Source: JBDNFP01 sp041689775
GTDB lineage: Bacteria > Bacteroidota > Bacteroidia > Cytophagales > Spirosomataceae
Reading direction: 5' to 3'
DNA length: 22,885 nt
Assembly (NCBI GenBank): GCA_041689775.1
Contig: JBDNFP010000388.1
Location: forward strand, 1 to 22,885
Shown: positions 7,307 to 14,527 of the stretch, in pieces
Numbering within the stretch: the first letter of the stretch is position 1
How the letters are laid out: each line of letters starts with the position of its first letter
Translations under genes and position numbers: made by a program
Notes under the pieces: generated by a model
Seen by the model: only the letters and a program-made list of their open reading frames with translations
The model's database searches: none
Told to the model about the DNA's origin: nothing

Positions 7307-7858
7307 ATGAAAAAGCTAGTATTTGCTATCGCCGCTATGTTTGTTACCAGTGCCTCTTTTGCCCAGGGAAACATGAAAACCGTTGAAGTTGGAGGTGCCG
7401 CTATGTACCCTAACAAGAACATCATTGAGAACGCAGTAAACTCCAAAGATCACACTACGCTGGTAGCCGCTGTAAAGGCCGCCGGACTCGTAGAAACCCT
7501 ACAAGGAAAAGGACCTTTCACCGTGTTTGCTCCTACCAATAAGGCATTTGAAAAACTACCTGCCGGTACCGTAGAGACACTGGTAAAGCCCGAAAACAAA
7601 GAGACGCTTACTAACATCCTTACCTACCACGTGGTAGCGGGCCGTATGGACTCTCAAGCGATTGCTGAGGCTATCAAGAAAGGCAACGGAGTGGCTACTT
7701 TCAACACTGTATCAGGTGCCACATTGACCGCCATGATGAAGGGCAAGAAATTGATATTGAAGGATGAGAAAGGTGGAGTATCTACCGTAACCATCAAAGA
7801 TGTGTACCAAAGCAACGGTGTCATCCACGTAATAGACACAGTAGTACTTCCTAACTAA
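7307..7858 (+). CDS. Secreted fasciclin (FAS1) domain protein
   Basis: A 183-residue exported protein with one FAS1 domain, a fold used for adhesion and binding to surfaces or other proteins. The signal peptide is residues 1-20 (ending SFAQ). The FAS1 domain spans about 40-182 and shows both conserved boxes: H1 as FTVFAPTNKAFEKLP (about 67-81) and H2 as ILTYHVVAGR (about 104-113), and ends with the usual NGVIHVIDTVVLP strand. Lys-rich between the boxes. No enzyme activity is expected. Single gene with its own terminator; start ATG follows an AT-rich leader with no Shine-Dalgarno signal, as is normal in this phylum. Confidence 0.95.
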   Translation: MKKLVFAIAAMFVTSASFAQGNMKTVEVGGAAMYPNKNIIENAVNSKDHTTLVAAVKAAGLVETLQGKGPFTVFAPTNKAFEKLPAGTVETLVKPENKETLTNILTYHVVAGRMDSQAIAEAIKKGNGVATFNTVSGATLTAMMKGKKLILKDEKGGVSTVTIKDVYQSNGVIHVIDTVVLPN

Positions 7859-7882
7859 GGCTAAGCCGTCAAGGAATTTATA

Positions 7883-7921
7883 AACAAAAAGGCCAGTGCG
7901 TGATGCACTGGCCTTTTTGTT
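7883..7921 (+). terminator. Intrinsic terminator of the fasciclin gene
   Basis: A perfect 17-base stem, AACAAAAAGGCCAGTGC (7883-7899) with GCACTGGCCTTTTTGTT (7905-7921), and a 5-base loop. The GC core followed by five T marks a strong intrinsic terminator. Confidence 0.92.
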
Positions 7922-8070
7922 GTTTCGGAGCTGCTTGATTGTCCTACTTTTTAAAAATTTTGTCTTATTTCTTCCCGTAACGATTAATATTCAACCATAA
8001 AGTCCTTTGTGAGTAGGTATTCATTACTCGCTGTGCAGTTTGCCAGTTGTTTACTCTAAACCCTCACTCT

Positions 8071-9729
8071 ATGACGCTCGGACTACAATCTCTCGACTAC
8101 GCTATTTTTCTGGTCTATTTTATTATTGTATCCACCTATGGTTATTGGGTATACACTCACAAAGGCAAGCAAGGGGGCGACAGTGCCAAGGACTTTTTTC
8201 TGGCCGAGGGATCATTGACCTGGTGGGCCATCGGCGCCTCCATCATCGCTTCCAATATTTCTGCCGAGCAATTTATTGGCATGAGCGGGCAGGCCTTTCA
8301 ATTGGGTATCGCTATTTCAGTTTACGAGCTATTCGGCGCGGTATCGCTGCTGATCGTGGCGGTGTATTTTCTACCGATGTACCTCAAAAATGATATTTTT
8401 ACCATGCCGCAGTTTTTGTCGCGGCGGTACGATACCAGGCTAGCTACCATCATGGCGGTCTTCTGGCTGTTTCTGTACATTTTTGTCAACATGACCTCCA
8501 TTATTTATCTGGGGGCTTTGAGTCTCGAAAAAATGACGGGGTTTGGTTTTATGCCCTGCGCTGTTTTTCTGGTCACGTTCTCCATTATCATCACGCTTGG
8601 CGGAATGAAAGTGATTGGCTACACTGACGTTATTCAGGTAGTGTGCCTCATTTTTGGCGGACTAGCTACTACATATCTGGCACTCGAACTACTATCCGAA
8701 CGGGTAGGTACCGGGCAGGGAGTTTTTGAAGGCCTCAGCATGATCAAGCAAAAAGCCGACAGCCACCTGCACATGATTTTTACCCCGGGTGAATATAGTG
8801 TTCATGATGGGCGCGGCGGCTTTATTGATGCCTACAATCAGTTGCCGGGCGTCATGATGTTTATCATCGGCGGACAGTTTGTCAATAACCTCAATTACTT
8901 CGGCTGTAATCAATACATCACACAGCGAGCCCTGGGGGCAGACCTCAGTACCGCACGCTCGGGCTTACTCTTTGCTGCGGTATTAAAAATGTTCATGCCG
9001 ATCATTGTAGTACTCCCCGGCCTGGCAGCCTACGTGTTATTTCAGGAAAACGCCGACCCGGCCATCATTGGTGGTATTACGGATGCAGGAATCGTAAAAC
9101 CGGATAACGCCTACCCCGTCTTACTCAACCTACTACCCACCGGCCTCAAAGGGATGGCTTTCGCCGCGCTTACGGCCGCTATTGTGGCGAGTCTTGCCGG
9201 GAAAGCCAATAGTATCTCAACCATCTACATGTTAGATATTCACAATAAGTTTTTCAACAAAAATAGTTCCGAAAAACAAACCGTCTTGACCGGTCGGGTG
9301 GCTATTATTGTGGCGTTTATGATTGCATTATTTGTTAGTCCGCTACTACGCAATTTCGGGCAGGCCTTTGAATACATTCAGGTGTATACCGGCTATATTT
9401 CACCCGGTATCCTGAGCATCTTCTTATTGGGTTTCTTCTGGAAAAAAGCGACCGCCAATGGTGCGCTTACGGCTGCTATTTTAAGTGTAGCCTTATCAGC
9501 ACTTATTGAGTACCAATTCCCCGACTTCCCCTTCCTCAACCGCATGGGAGTAGTGTTCTGGATATGCTCAGCCGTACACATCACCATTAGCCTAGTTCAG
9601 TCTAAGGGCAAGGACAGCACCAACGCATTCGTCATCGAACCCGAGTGGTTTAAAGTCACGCCGTCTTTCCGCTACGGAGCAGCCGGAGTAGTACTATTAT
9701 TCGCGCTGATATATTGGATTTGGTGGTAG
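8071..9729 (+). CDS. Sodium/sugar symporter, SSS (SLC5) family, vSGLT-like
   Basis: An inner-membrane transporter that uses the sodium gradient to import a solute, probably a sugar. It has about 14 hydrophobic segments over 552 residues. Diagnostic stretches match the Vibrio sodium/galactose transporter: ISAEQFIGMSG with Gln67, SVYEL with Glu86 (galactose contacts in vSGLT are Gln69 and Glu88), GGMKVIGYTDVIQVV, NQYITQRALGAD, and AAIVASLAGKANS, in which the sodium-site Ser pair is Ala-Ser. An in-frame TTG at 8047 would add eight residues, but ATG 8071 gives the normal N-terminus just before the first helix, so I prefer it. The DUF1456 gene follows after 45 bases and may be cotranscribed. Substrate is not provable from sequence; a sugar is likelier than an amino acid or proline. 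Confidence 0.94.
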   Translation: MTLGLQSLDYAIFLVYFIIVSTYGYWVYTHKGKQGGDSAKDFFLAEGSLTWWAIGASIIASNISAEQFIGMSGQAFQLGIAISVYELFGAVSLLIVAVYFLPMYLKNDIFTMPQFLSRRYDTRLATIMAVFWLFLYIFVNMTSIIYLGALSLEKMTGFGFMPCAVFLVTFSIIITLGGMKVIGYTDVIQVVCLIFGGLATTYLALELLSERVGTGQGVFEGLSMIKQKADSHLHMIFTPGEYSVHDGRGGFIDAYNQLPGVMMFIIGGQFVNNLNYFGCNQYITQRALGADLSTARSGLLFAAVLKMFMPIIVVLPGLAAYVLFQENADPAIIGGITDAGIVKPDNAYPVLLNLLPTGLKGMAFAALTAAIVASLAGKANSISTIYMLDIHNKFFNKNSSEKQTVLTGRVAIIVAFMIALFVSPLLRNFGQAFEYIQVYTGYISPGILSIFLLGFFWKKATANGALTAAILSVALSALIEYQFPDFPFLNRMGVVFWICSAVHITISLVQSKGKDSTNAFVIEPEWFKVTPSFRYGAAGVVLLFALIYWIWW

Positions 9730-9774
9730 AGTCTGAAATAATCCAAAAACCTTACCTTTACCCAAAAAACACCA

Positions 9775-10260
9775 ATGAACAATAACGCTATCCTAAGGCG
9801 ACTCCGCTATACTTTCGATTTGAACGATGTGAGTATGATGAGACTTTTCAGTCAGGGCGGCTACGAAGCAACCCGGTCGGAAGTAAGTGATTGGCTAAAA
9901 AAAGAGGATGATCCTACCTTTCTGGGAATCGTCGATATCATGCTAGCCCGGTTTCTAAATGGATTTATCGTAGAAAAGCGCGGTAAGAAGGAAGGTCCTG
10001 AACCGAAAGCGGAAAAACGCCTCAACAATAACATCATACTTCGTAAGCTAAAGATAGCCCTGAATATGACCGATATTGATATGCTCGACGTACTCGACCA
10101 CGTCGGTTTTCGGCTCAGTAAACACGAGCTTAGTGCTTTCTTCCGCAACGATACCCACTCCAACTACCGCCCGTGTAAGGATCAGGTGTTTCGTAACTTT
10201 CTCCTGGGTTTGCAATTAAAATATAAGTCCAATCAAGACGAAGAGGCATCGAATGCGTAA
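9775..10260 (+). CDS. yehS: YehS family protein (two DUF1456 repeats)
   Basis: A 161-residue soluble protein made of two tandem DUF1456 units, about residues 3-70 (AILRRLRYTFDLNDVSMMRL onward, with FLNGFIVEKRGK) and 82-150 (INNN-like start NNNIILRKLKIALNMTD, ending FLLGLQLKYK). Order and motifs match E. coli YehS closely, including the charged linker with Glu-Pro-Lys-Ala-Glu-Lys-Arg. Its function is unknown in the family; small helical, possibly nucleic-acid-associated repeat. It starts 45 bases after the symporter stop and is followed by a long palindrome. No odd features; the C-terminal tail is slightly longer and more acidic than in E. coli. Confidence 0.93.
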   Translation: MNNNAILRRLRYTFDLNDVSMMRLFSQGGYEATRSEVSDWLKKEDDPTFLGIVDIMLARFLNGFIVEKRGKKEGPEPKAEKRLNNNIILRKLKIALNMTDIDMLDVLDHVGFRLSKHELSAFFRNDTHSNYRPCKDQVFRNFLLGLQLKYKSNQDEEASNA

Positions 10261-10370
10261 CCCTTTCGTGCTAGTAATACTAGTTTAAGGAAAGCCAAGA
10301 TAATTGTTCTCTACGGAAGAAAATAGTCTCAACGAGGTTACACCTTCGCAGGGAAATAGGGTACATACGA

Positions 10371-10434
10371 AATTGAGTCCCGGAGGGGTGATATCTTTTA
10401 GATGATATACCCCCCCTCCGGGACTCAATTTTTT
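10371..10434 (+). repeat. Long palindrome, REP-like element or terminator after yehS
   Basis: AATTGAGTCCCGGAGGGG (10371-10388) pairs perfectly with CCCCTCCGGGACTCAATT (10413-10430); inside, ATATC (10391-10395) pairs with GATAT (10404-10408) around the loop TTTTAGAT, leaving a small internal bulge. TTTT follows. The GTCCCGGAGGG core resembles interspersed palindromes I recall from Cytophagales genomes, of the REP kind moved by RAYT (IS200-like) transposases; that is from memory and needs a copy count. It could also terminate yehS transcription. Confidence 0.55.
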
Positions 10435-10543
10435 GCTATAAATATCTATTAACTAAGGTGTTGACCAGCTGTGGTAAGGTCAAAGCCGTCTTATAAAAAC
10501 TGCTTTCCCAAAGATCTTTAAGAAAATTCTAGATGAAACCTTT

Positions 10544-10572
10544 TATCTTTGATAGTATCATATGATACTATC
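10544..10572 (+). promoter_or_regulatory. Promoter -7 box and perfect 22-base palindromic operator of the fic gene
   Basis: TATCTTTG (10544-10551) fits the -7 consensus TAnnTTTG exactly. Its last base begins a perfect palindrome, GATAGTATCAT followed by its reverse complement (10551-10572). Transcription would start inside the palindrome, so a bound protein would block initiation. This also argues that the ATG at 10562, inside the palindrome and only a few bases from the predicted transcript start, is not the true start and that ATG 10580 is. Confidence 0.6.
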
Positions 10573-10579
10573 ACCGTGC

Positions 10580-11539
10580 ATGAAACCACCCTACGAAATA
10601 ACAACTGAGATACTACGAAAGATCACCTCCATTTCCGAAAAAATTGGAGAGATAAAAGCTTCCTACCTCGACAAGCAGAACCCCCAATTACGGAAACAGA
10701 ACAAAATTAAGACGATACACTCATCGTTAAAGATTGAAGGAAACACATTGTGTGAGCAGCAGGTCAAGTCCATCTTGGAGAATAAACGAGTCGTTGGTCC
10801 GCAAAAAGATATACTAGAAGTAGTCAACGCTATCCAGGTATATGATCGTTTGTCAACCTTTGGGGCAAGGAAAGAAAAAGACTTTCTGTTGGCTCATTCT
10901 TTCCTAATGAAGGACCTTGTACCCGACGCAGGAAGTTACCGTAGGCAGAGTGTCGGGATTGCCAAAGGAGGACAAGTAACACACATCGCTCCCTCCTTTC
11001 AAAATGTGCCTTTTTTAATGAAAGAACTTTTTGACTATCTGAATGACGCTAACGAATTGACCTTGATAAAGGGTTGCGTTTTCCATTATGAAATGGAGTT
11101 TATTCACCCTTTTATAGATGGTAATGGGAGAATGGGAAGGCTATGGCAAACTATTATTCTCATGAAGAAGTATCCCATTTTTGAATTCTTGCCATTTGAA
11201 ACTCTGATAAGTTTAGAACAGGATAAGTACTATAAAGCTCTATCTGATAGCGATCATCAAAGAAAGTCTACTGTTTTTATCGAATATATGCTTGGGCTAA
11301 TCGATACCGCACTAGGACTACTGATACATGATAGCCCCCGAACCTTATCTGATGTTGATCGGATCAAATATTTCATTAGCCAACAACAACGAGAATTTAC
11401 CCGGAAAGACTACATGAGATTATTCAAAGAAATATCTCCCGCCACAGCAAGCCGAGATTTAAGAAAAGCCGTTGAGCTTGGATTACTTTTTAAAAAAGGT
11501 GATAAAAAAACAACCGCGTATAAGGTGGTTGAAATTTGA
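10580..11539 (+). CDS. Fic family protein with self-inhibitory motif and C-terminal winged helix
   Basis: A 319-residue cytosolic Fic enzyme, expected to transfer AMP (or another nucleotide part) to a target protein hydroxyl. The active-site motif is HPFIDGNGRMGR, His176 to Arg187, fully conserved. The N-terminal part holds the inhibitory helix motif (S/T)xxxE(G/N) as SLKIEGN (Ser49, Glu53, Gly54), a class II arrangement in which Glu blocks ATP binding. Residues about 265-319 form a winged-helix-like domain (EFTRKDYMRLF, then ATASRDLRKAVELGLL and a basic wing). Start chosen at ATG 10580, not 10562, because the latter lies in the palindrome. The gene is AT-richer than its neighbours, hinting at transfer. 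The winged helix and adjacent palindrome suggest self-regulation (inference). No antitoxin gene is next to it. Confidence 0.92.
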   Translation: MKPPYEITTEILRKITSISEKIGEIKASYLDKQNPQLRKQNKIKTIHSSLKIEGNTLCEQQVKSILENKRVVGPQKDILEVVNAIQVYDRLSTFGARKEKDFLLAHSFLMKDLVPDAGSYRRQSVGIAKGGQVTHIAPSFQNVPFLMKELFDYLNDANELTLIKGCVFHYEMEFIHPFIDGNGRMGRLWQTIILMKKYPIFEFLPFETLISLEQDKYYKALSDSDHQRKSTVFIEYMLGLIDTALGLLIHDSPRTLSDVDRIKYFISQQQREFTRKDYMRLFKEISPATASRDLRKAVELGLLFKKGDKKTTAYKVVEI

Positions 11540-11545
11540 TCGAAC

Positions 11546-11579
11546 AAAAAAAGCAGGCCACGCTCAAAGCGAAACCTGC
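11546..11579 (-). terminator. Intrinsic terminator of the M16 peptidase gene
   Basis: On the minus strand GCAGG (11579-11575) pairs with CCTGC (11557-11553), with an inner CGCT/AGCG stem (11571-11568 with 11564-11561), followed by seven T (11552-11546). It lies 27 bases after the peptidase stop and between two convergent genes. Confidence 0.75.
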
Positions 11580-11605
11580 CCAAATACATTCGTACCTTCG
11601 GAAAA

Positions 11606-14416
11606 TTACTTCTTCTCCGGCATCAACACTACTTTAATGTAATTATCAGGATTGAAGTACTTTTTGGCCGCCGTCTTGGTACTTGCGATTGTTACTTCAT
11701 TAAGGCGTTTGTCTTCTTCGAAAACGTCGTTCAAATCTTCGCCGTAGAAAACACCGTTGTCGATATATCCACGCCAGAAGTCGTTGGTTTTTATATCTAC
11801 TTCGTTTTTACGACGGGTTTCGGCCACGAACTTCTCGATGTCCTTGGCCTCGGCTCCGTTGTTCTTTAATTTTTCGATTTCTTCCAGCGTTCGCTTCACC
11901 AGTCGGTCCACGTTTTCAGGTCCGCAACCAAACTGAACCACGTACCGGTAGTGCCCCGAAGGAATCTTGTCGGTCTTTTCCGATACCCCTACTCCGTACA
12001 CACCACTTTCTTCCTCGCGCAGCGATTCGATTAGCTTAATCTGCAATACTTCCTGCAACGCTTCGATCTGCACGTTTGCCTCGGAACTGTACGCATACTC
12101 TCCGCTAAACACCATCGTGACCCGACTCTTAGGCTCCAAACCTTTGTATATCGTTTTTTCGATCTTCCCCTTGGGCGGGAAAATATTCGGATGGTCGAAG
12201 CTATCGTTCCGGTCGGTGGAAGGTAGTCCGCCGATGTACTTAGCCAACATAGGCTTAATTTCCTCTACCTTAAAGGATCCCACAAATGTAAATACGAAGT
12301 CAGAAGCATCCGAAAAGCGGTTTTTGTACATTTCCATGGCCCGGTCCAGACTTACTTTATCCACCCGCTCGGGGGTCATAGGCTGCCGACGAGGGTCATT
12401 ACTACTCAAAACGGCCGTCAGAGTATCCGAGTAAACCTTTTCGGGGGTAAGCGTCTTCATCATATTTTCCAGGAGGGCTTTCTGGTTGACTAGTATTCCT
12501 TGAACCACCGGAGCATCCTTACGGGGCGCGGTAAAGTAGGCATACACAAGTTGGAGCGTGGTTTCCAAGTCTTTGGGGCTAGTACTTCCGGCGATTCCTT
12601 CGGTGAGTTCACTTAGAAAAGGGCTCACGTTAGCGGTTTTTCCGGCCAGGTATTTCTGCAACTGAGTTTGGCTATACTCTCCTACTCCACCCGCGCTGAT
12701 CAGGTAGCTGGCAAAAGCCCCGGTTTCGATATCATTGGGGTAGAGCGACGTACCCCCTTTACCAGTGGCTTCAAATAAAATCTGGTCGTTCTTGAAGTCG
12801 GTGGGCTTCAAATACACCTTAACGCCATTGCCAAAGGCCAGCTCGGTAATACCTAGCTTTTCCATGGATTTCTCCGATACTACCGCTGAGCCTTTGGGTT
12901 CAACGGATAGCAGGGGAATATCAACCGCATCGTCCACATACGCGGTAACATTCTTACCAGCCGAGTTCAGAATCTCCCGCACCTTCGCTTCGGTAGGTAG
13001 CTGATCTTTGGCTTTTTCGGGGCCCATGATCACCACCGCGCGGTTTTTGTCGGTAATAAACTGGCTCGCCAGTTTGTTTACTTCCGCAAGCTGAATCCCG
13101 CCGAGCTGCTTCGTTACAAAATCAGCGTAGAATTCGATACCCATGGCTGATCCGCCGTTCAGGAAGTTATCAATGTACTCCTGCACGTATCCATCAGAGC
13201 GGGATTTATCTTTTTCTTTCAAACGACGGTCTACCGCGTTTGAAAATGACTTTTTAGCCCGATCAAATTCTGGTTCGGTAAAACCAAACTTTTGTACCCG
13301 CACGTTTTCTTCGAGCAGGGCGGTCATGGCAGCTTCTACGCCACCAGCATCTTTGGCCAGGGCTACCGATGTATACGCGTCCAGATTGCTCAAAAAGCTA
13401 CCGTAATTACCTAATCCAAACAAAAATGGGGGATTGGCTTGCTGAGTAAGTTCCTGAATACGGGCACCAATCATGGCGTTGAAAAGCTCATAGGTGATAG
13501 CCGTCCTTGAATCATTCAGCGTCTTTTCCAAAAACTCTGGTTGCTTATAAATAATCTGAATGATGTTTTGGGGTTGCTCCGGGTCGGTTACGATAGCTAC
13601 GTTGGTAGCTCCGTCTAGGGGAATGGTATATTCTGTGCGCTTCTTAGGATTTTTGGGCATCGGGATAGTACCAAACTTCTGTTTGATAATTTTCTCTACC
13701 TCGCTTACCTCAAAATCACCCACCGCAATAACCGCCATCAGATCGGGGCGGTACCAATCCTGGTAGAAACTTTTTAGCACCTCGGGCTTAAATGTTTTTA
13801 ATGTTTCGTCTTTTCCGATGGGTAGTCTTTCTCCGTAGCGAGAATTGTTCAAGATCATTTTGAAGTACTGATCACGCATACGCTGCTGCGCTCCGCGCCC
13901 CGATCGTGACTCTTCCAGCACCACTCCACGTTCCTTGTTAATTTCGGCAACGTCAAGCGTGGCATTGTGCGCCCAGTCTTCTAGTATCTGCAATCCTTTT
14001 TCGAGGAGCCCCGCCGAATCGGTTGGAATGAGCAACATATAGACGGTTTCGTCAAAACTAGTGTAGGCATTGAGGTCGGCCCCAAAGCGGACGCCCGTTT
14101 TTTGTAGAAAGTCAACTAATTCATTTTTGGGGAAATTCTTGGTGCCGTTGAAGCTCATGTGCTCCATGAAGTGGGCAAGACCCCGCTGCTCATCGGTTTC
14201 AAGAATTGAGCCCGCTTTCAGTACCAGGCGCAGTTCAGCTCGGTTTTTGGGCTCTATGTTCTTACGAATGTAGTAGGTAAGGCCATTACTTAGCTTCCCA
14301 GTTTTCACCCCAGGGTCAAAAGGAACGGGTGTGGATAAATTATTCTGGGCAAAAACAGGTGGGGCTACCAGCAGAACAATCAGTAATCGGATCGTGATAG
14401 AAAGGGTACGGTTCAT
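11606..14416 (-). CDS. Exported M16 zinc metallopeptidase, PqqL-like
   Basis: A periplasmic peptidase of the pitrilysin family that degrades peptides. Residues 1-24 are a signal peptide (ending VFAQ). The active half (about 30-480) has the inverted zinc motif HFMEH, His82, Glu85 and His86, and the third ligand Glu169 in KERGVVLEE, seven residues after Glu162 as in the family. The second half (about 500-936) is an inactive M16 copy without HxxEH that closes the clamshell; it carries the typical Arg-Tyr pair region near YGVGVSEK and SGHYRYVV. 936 residues equals the usual two-half single-chain length. It lies downstream of the FUSC gene on the same strand, with a 111-base gap, so cotranscription is uncertain. 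A clear terminator follows. Confidence 0.94.
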   Translation of the reverse strand: MNRTLSITIRLLIVLLVAPPVFAQNNLSTPVPFDPGVKTGKLSNGLTYYIRKNIEPKNRAELRLVLKAGSILETDEQRGLAHFMEHMSFNGTKNFPKNELVDFLQKTGVRFGADLNAYTSFDETVYMLLIPTDSAGLLEKGLQILEDWAHNATLDVAEINKERGVVLEESRSGRGAQQRMRDQYFKMILNNSRYGERLPIGKDETLKTFKPEVLKSFYQDWYRPDLMAVIAVGDFEVSEVEKIIKQKFGTIPMPKNPKKRTEYTIPLDGATNVAIVTDPEQPQNIIQIIYKQPEFLEKTLNDSRTAITYELFNAMIGARIQELTQQANPPFLFGLGNYGSFLSNLDAYTSVALAKDAGGVEAAMTALLEENVRVQKFGFTEPEFDRAKKSFSNAVDRRLKEKDKSRSDGYVQEYIDNFLNGGSAMGIEFYADFVTKQLGGIQLAEVNKLASQFITDKNRAVVIMGPEKAKDQLPTEAKVREILNSAGKNVTAYVDDAVDIPLLSVEPKGSAVVSEKSMEKLGITELAFGNGVKVYLKPTDFKNDQILFEATGKGGTSLYPNDIETGAFASYLISAGGVGEYSQTQLQKYLAGKTANVSPFLSELTEGIAGSTSPKDLETTLQLVYAYFTAPRKDAPVVQGILVNQKALLENMMKTLTPEKVYSDTLTAVLSSNDPRRQPMTPERVDKVSLDRAMEMYKNRFSDASDFVFTFVGSFKVEEIKPMLAKYIGGLPSTDRNDSFDHPNIFPPKGKIEKTIYKGLEPKSRVTMVFSGEYAYSSEANVQIEALQEVLQIKLIESLREEESGVYGVGVSEKTDKIPSGHYRYVVQFGCGPENVDRLVKRTLEEIEKLKNNGAEAKDIEKFVAETRRKNEVDIKTNDFWRGYIDNGVFYGEDLNDVFEEDKRLNEVTIASTKTAAKKYFNPDNYIKVVLMPEKK

Positions 14417-14527
14417 GGTTGGTTTGATTGGATATTGCTATTTTTGAATGAAAACGAAGAATGTAGTTTTTTTGTTTTGAAATATTGCCGGAGTATTGTG
14501 ATAAAATAAGTCGGTATTATTCATTTT

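Noticed and set aside
8047..8070. TTG at 8047 as the start of the symporter.
   Set aside because: ATG 8071 gives the family-typical N-terminus, and the eight extra residues add nothing recognisable.
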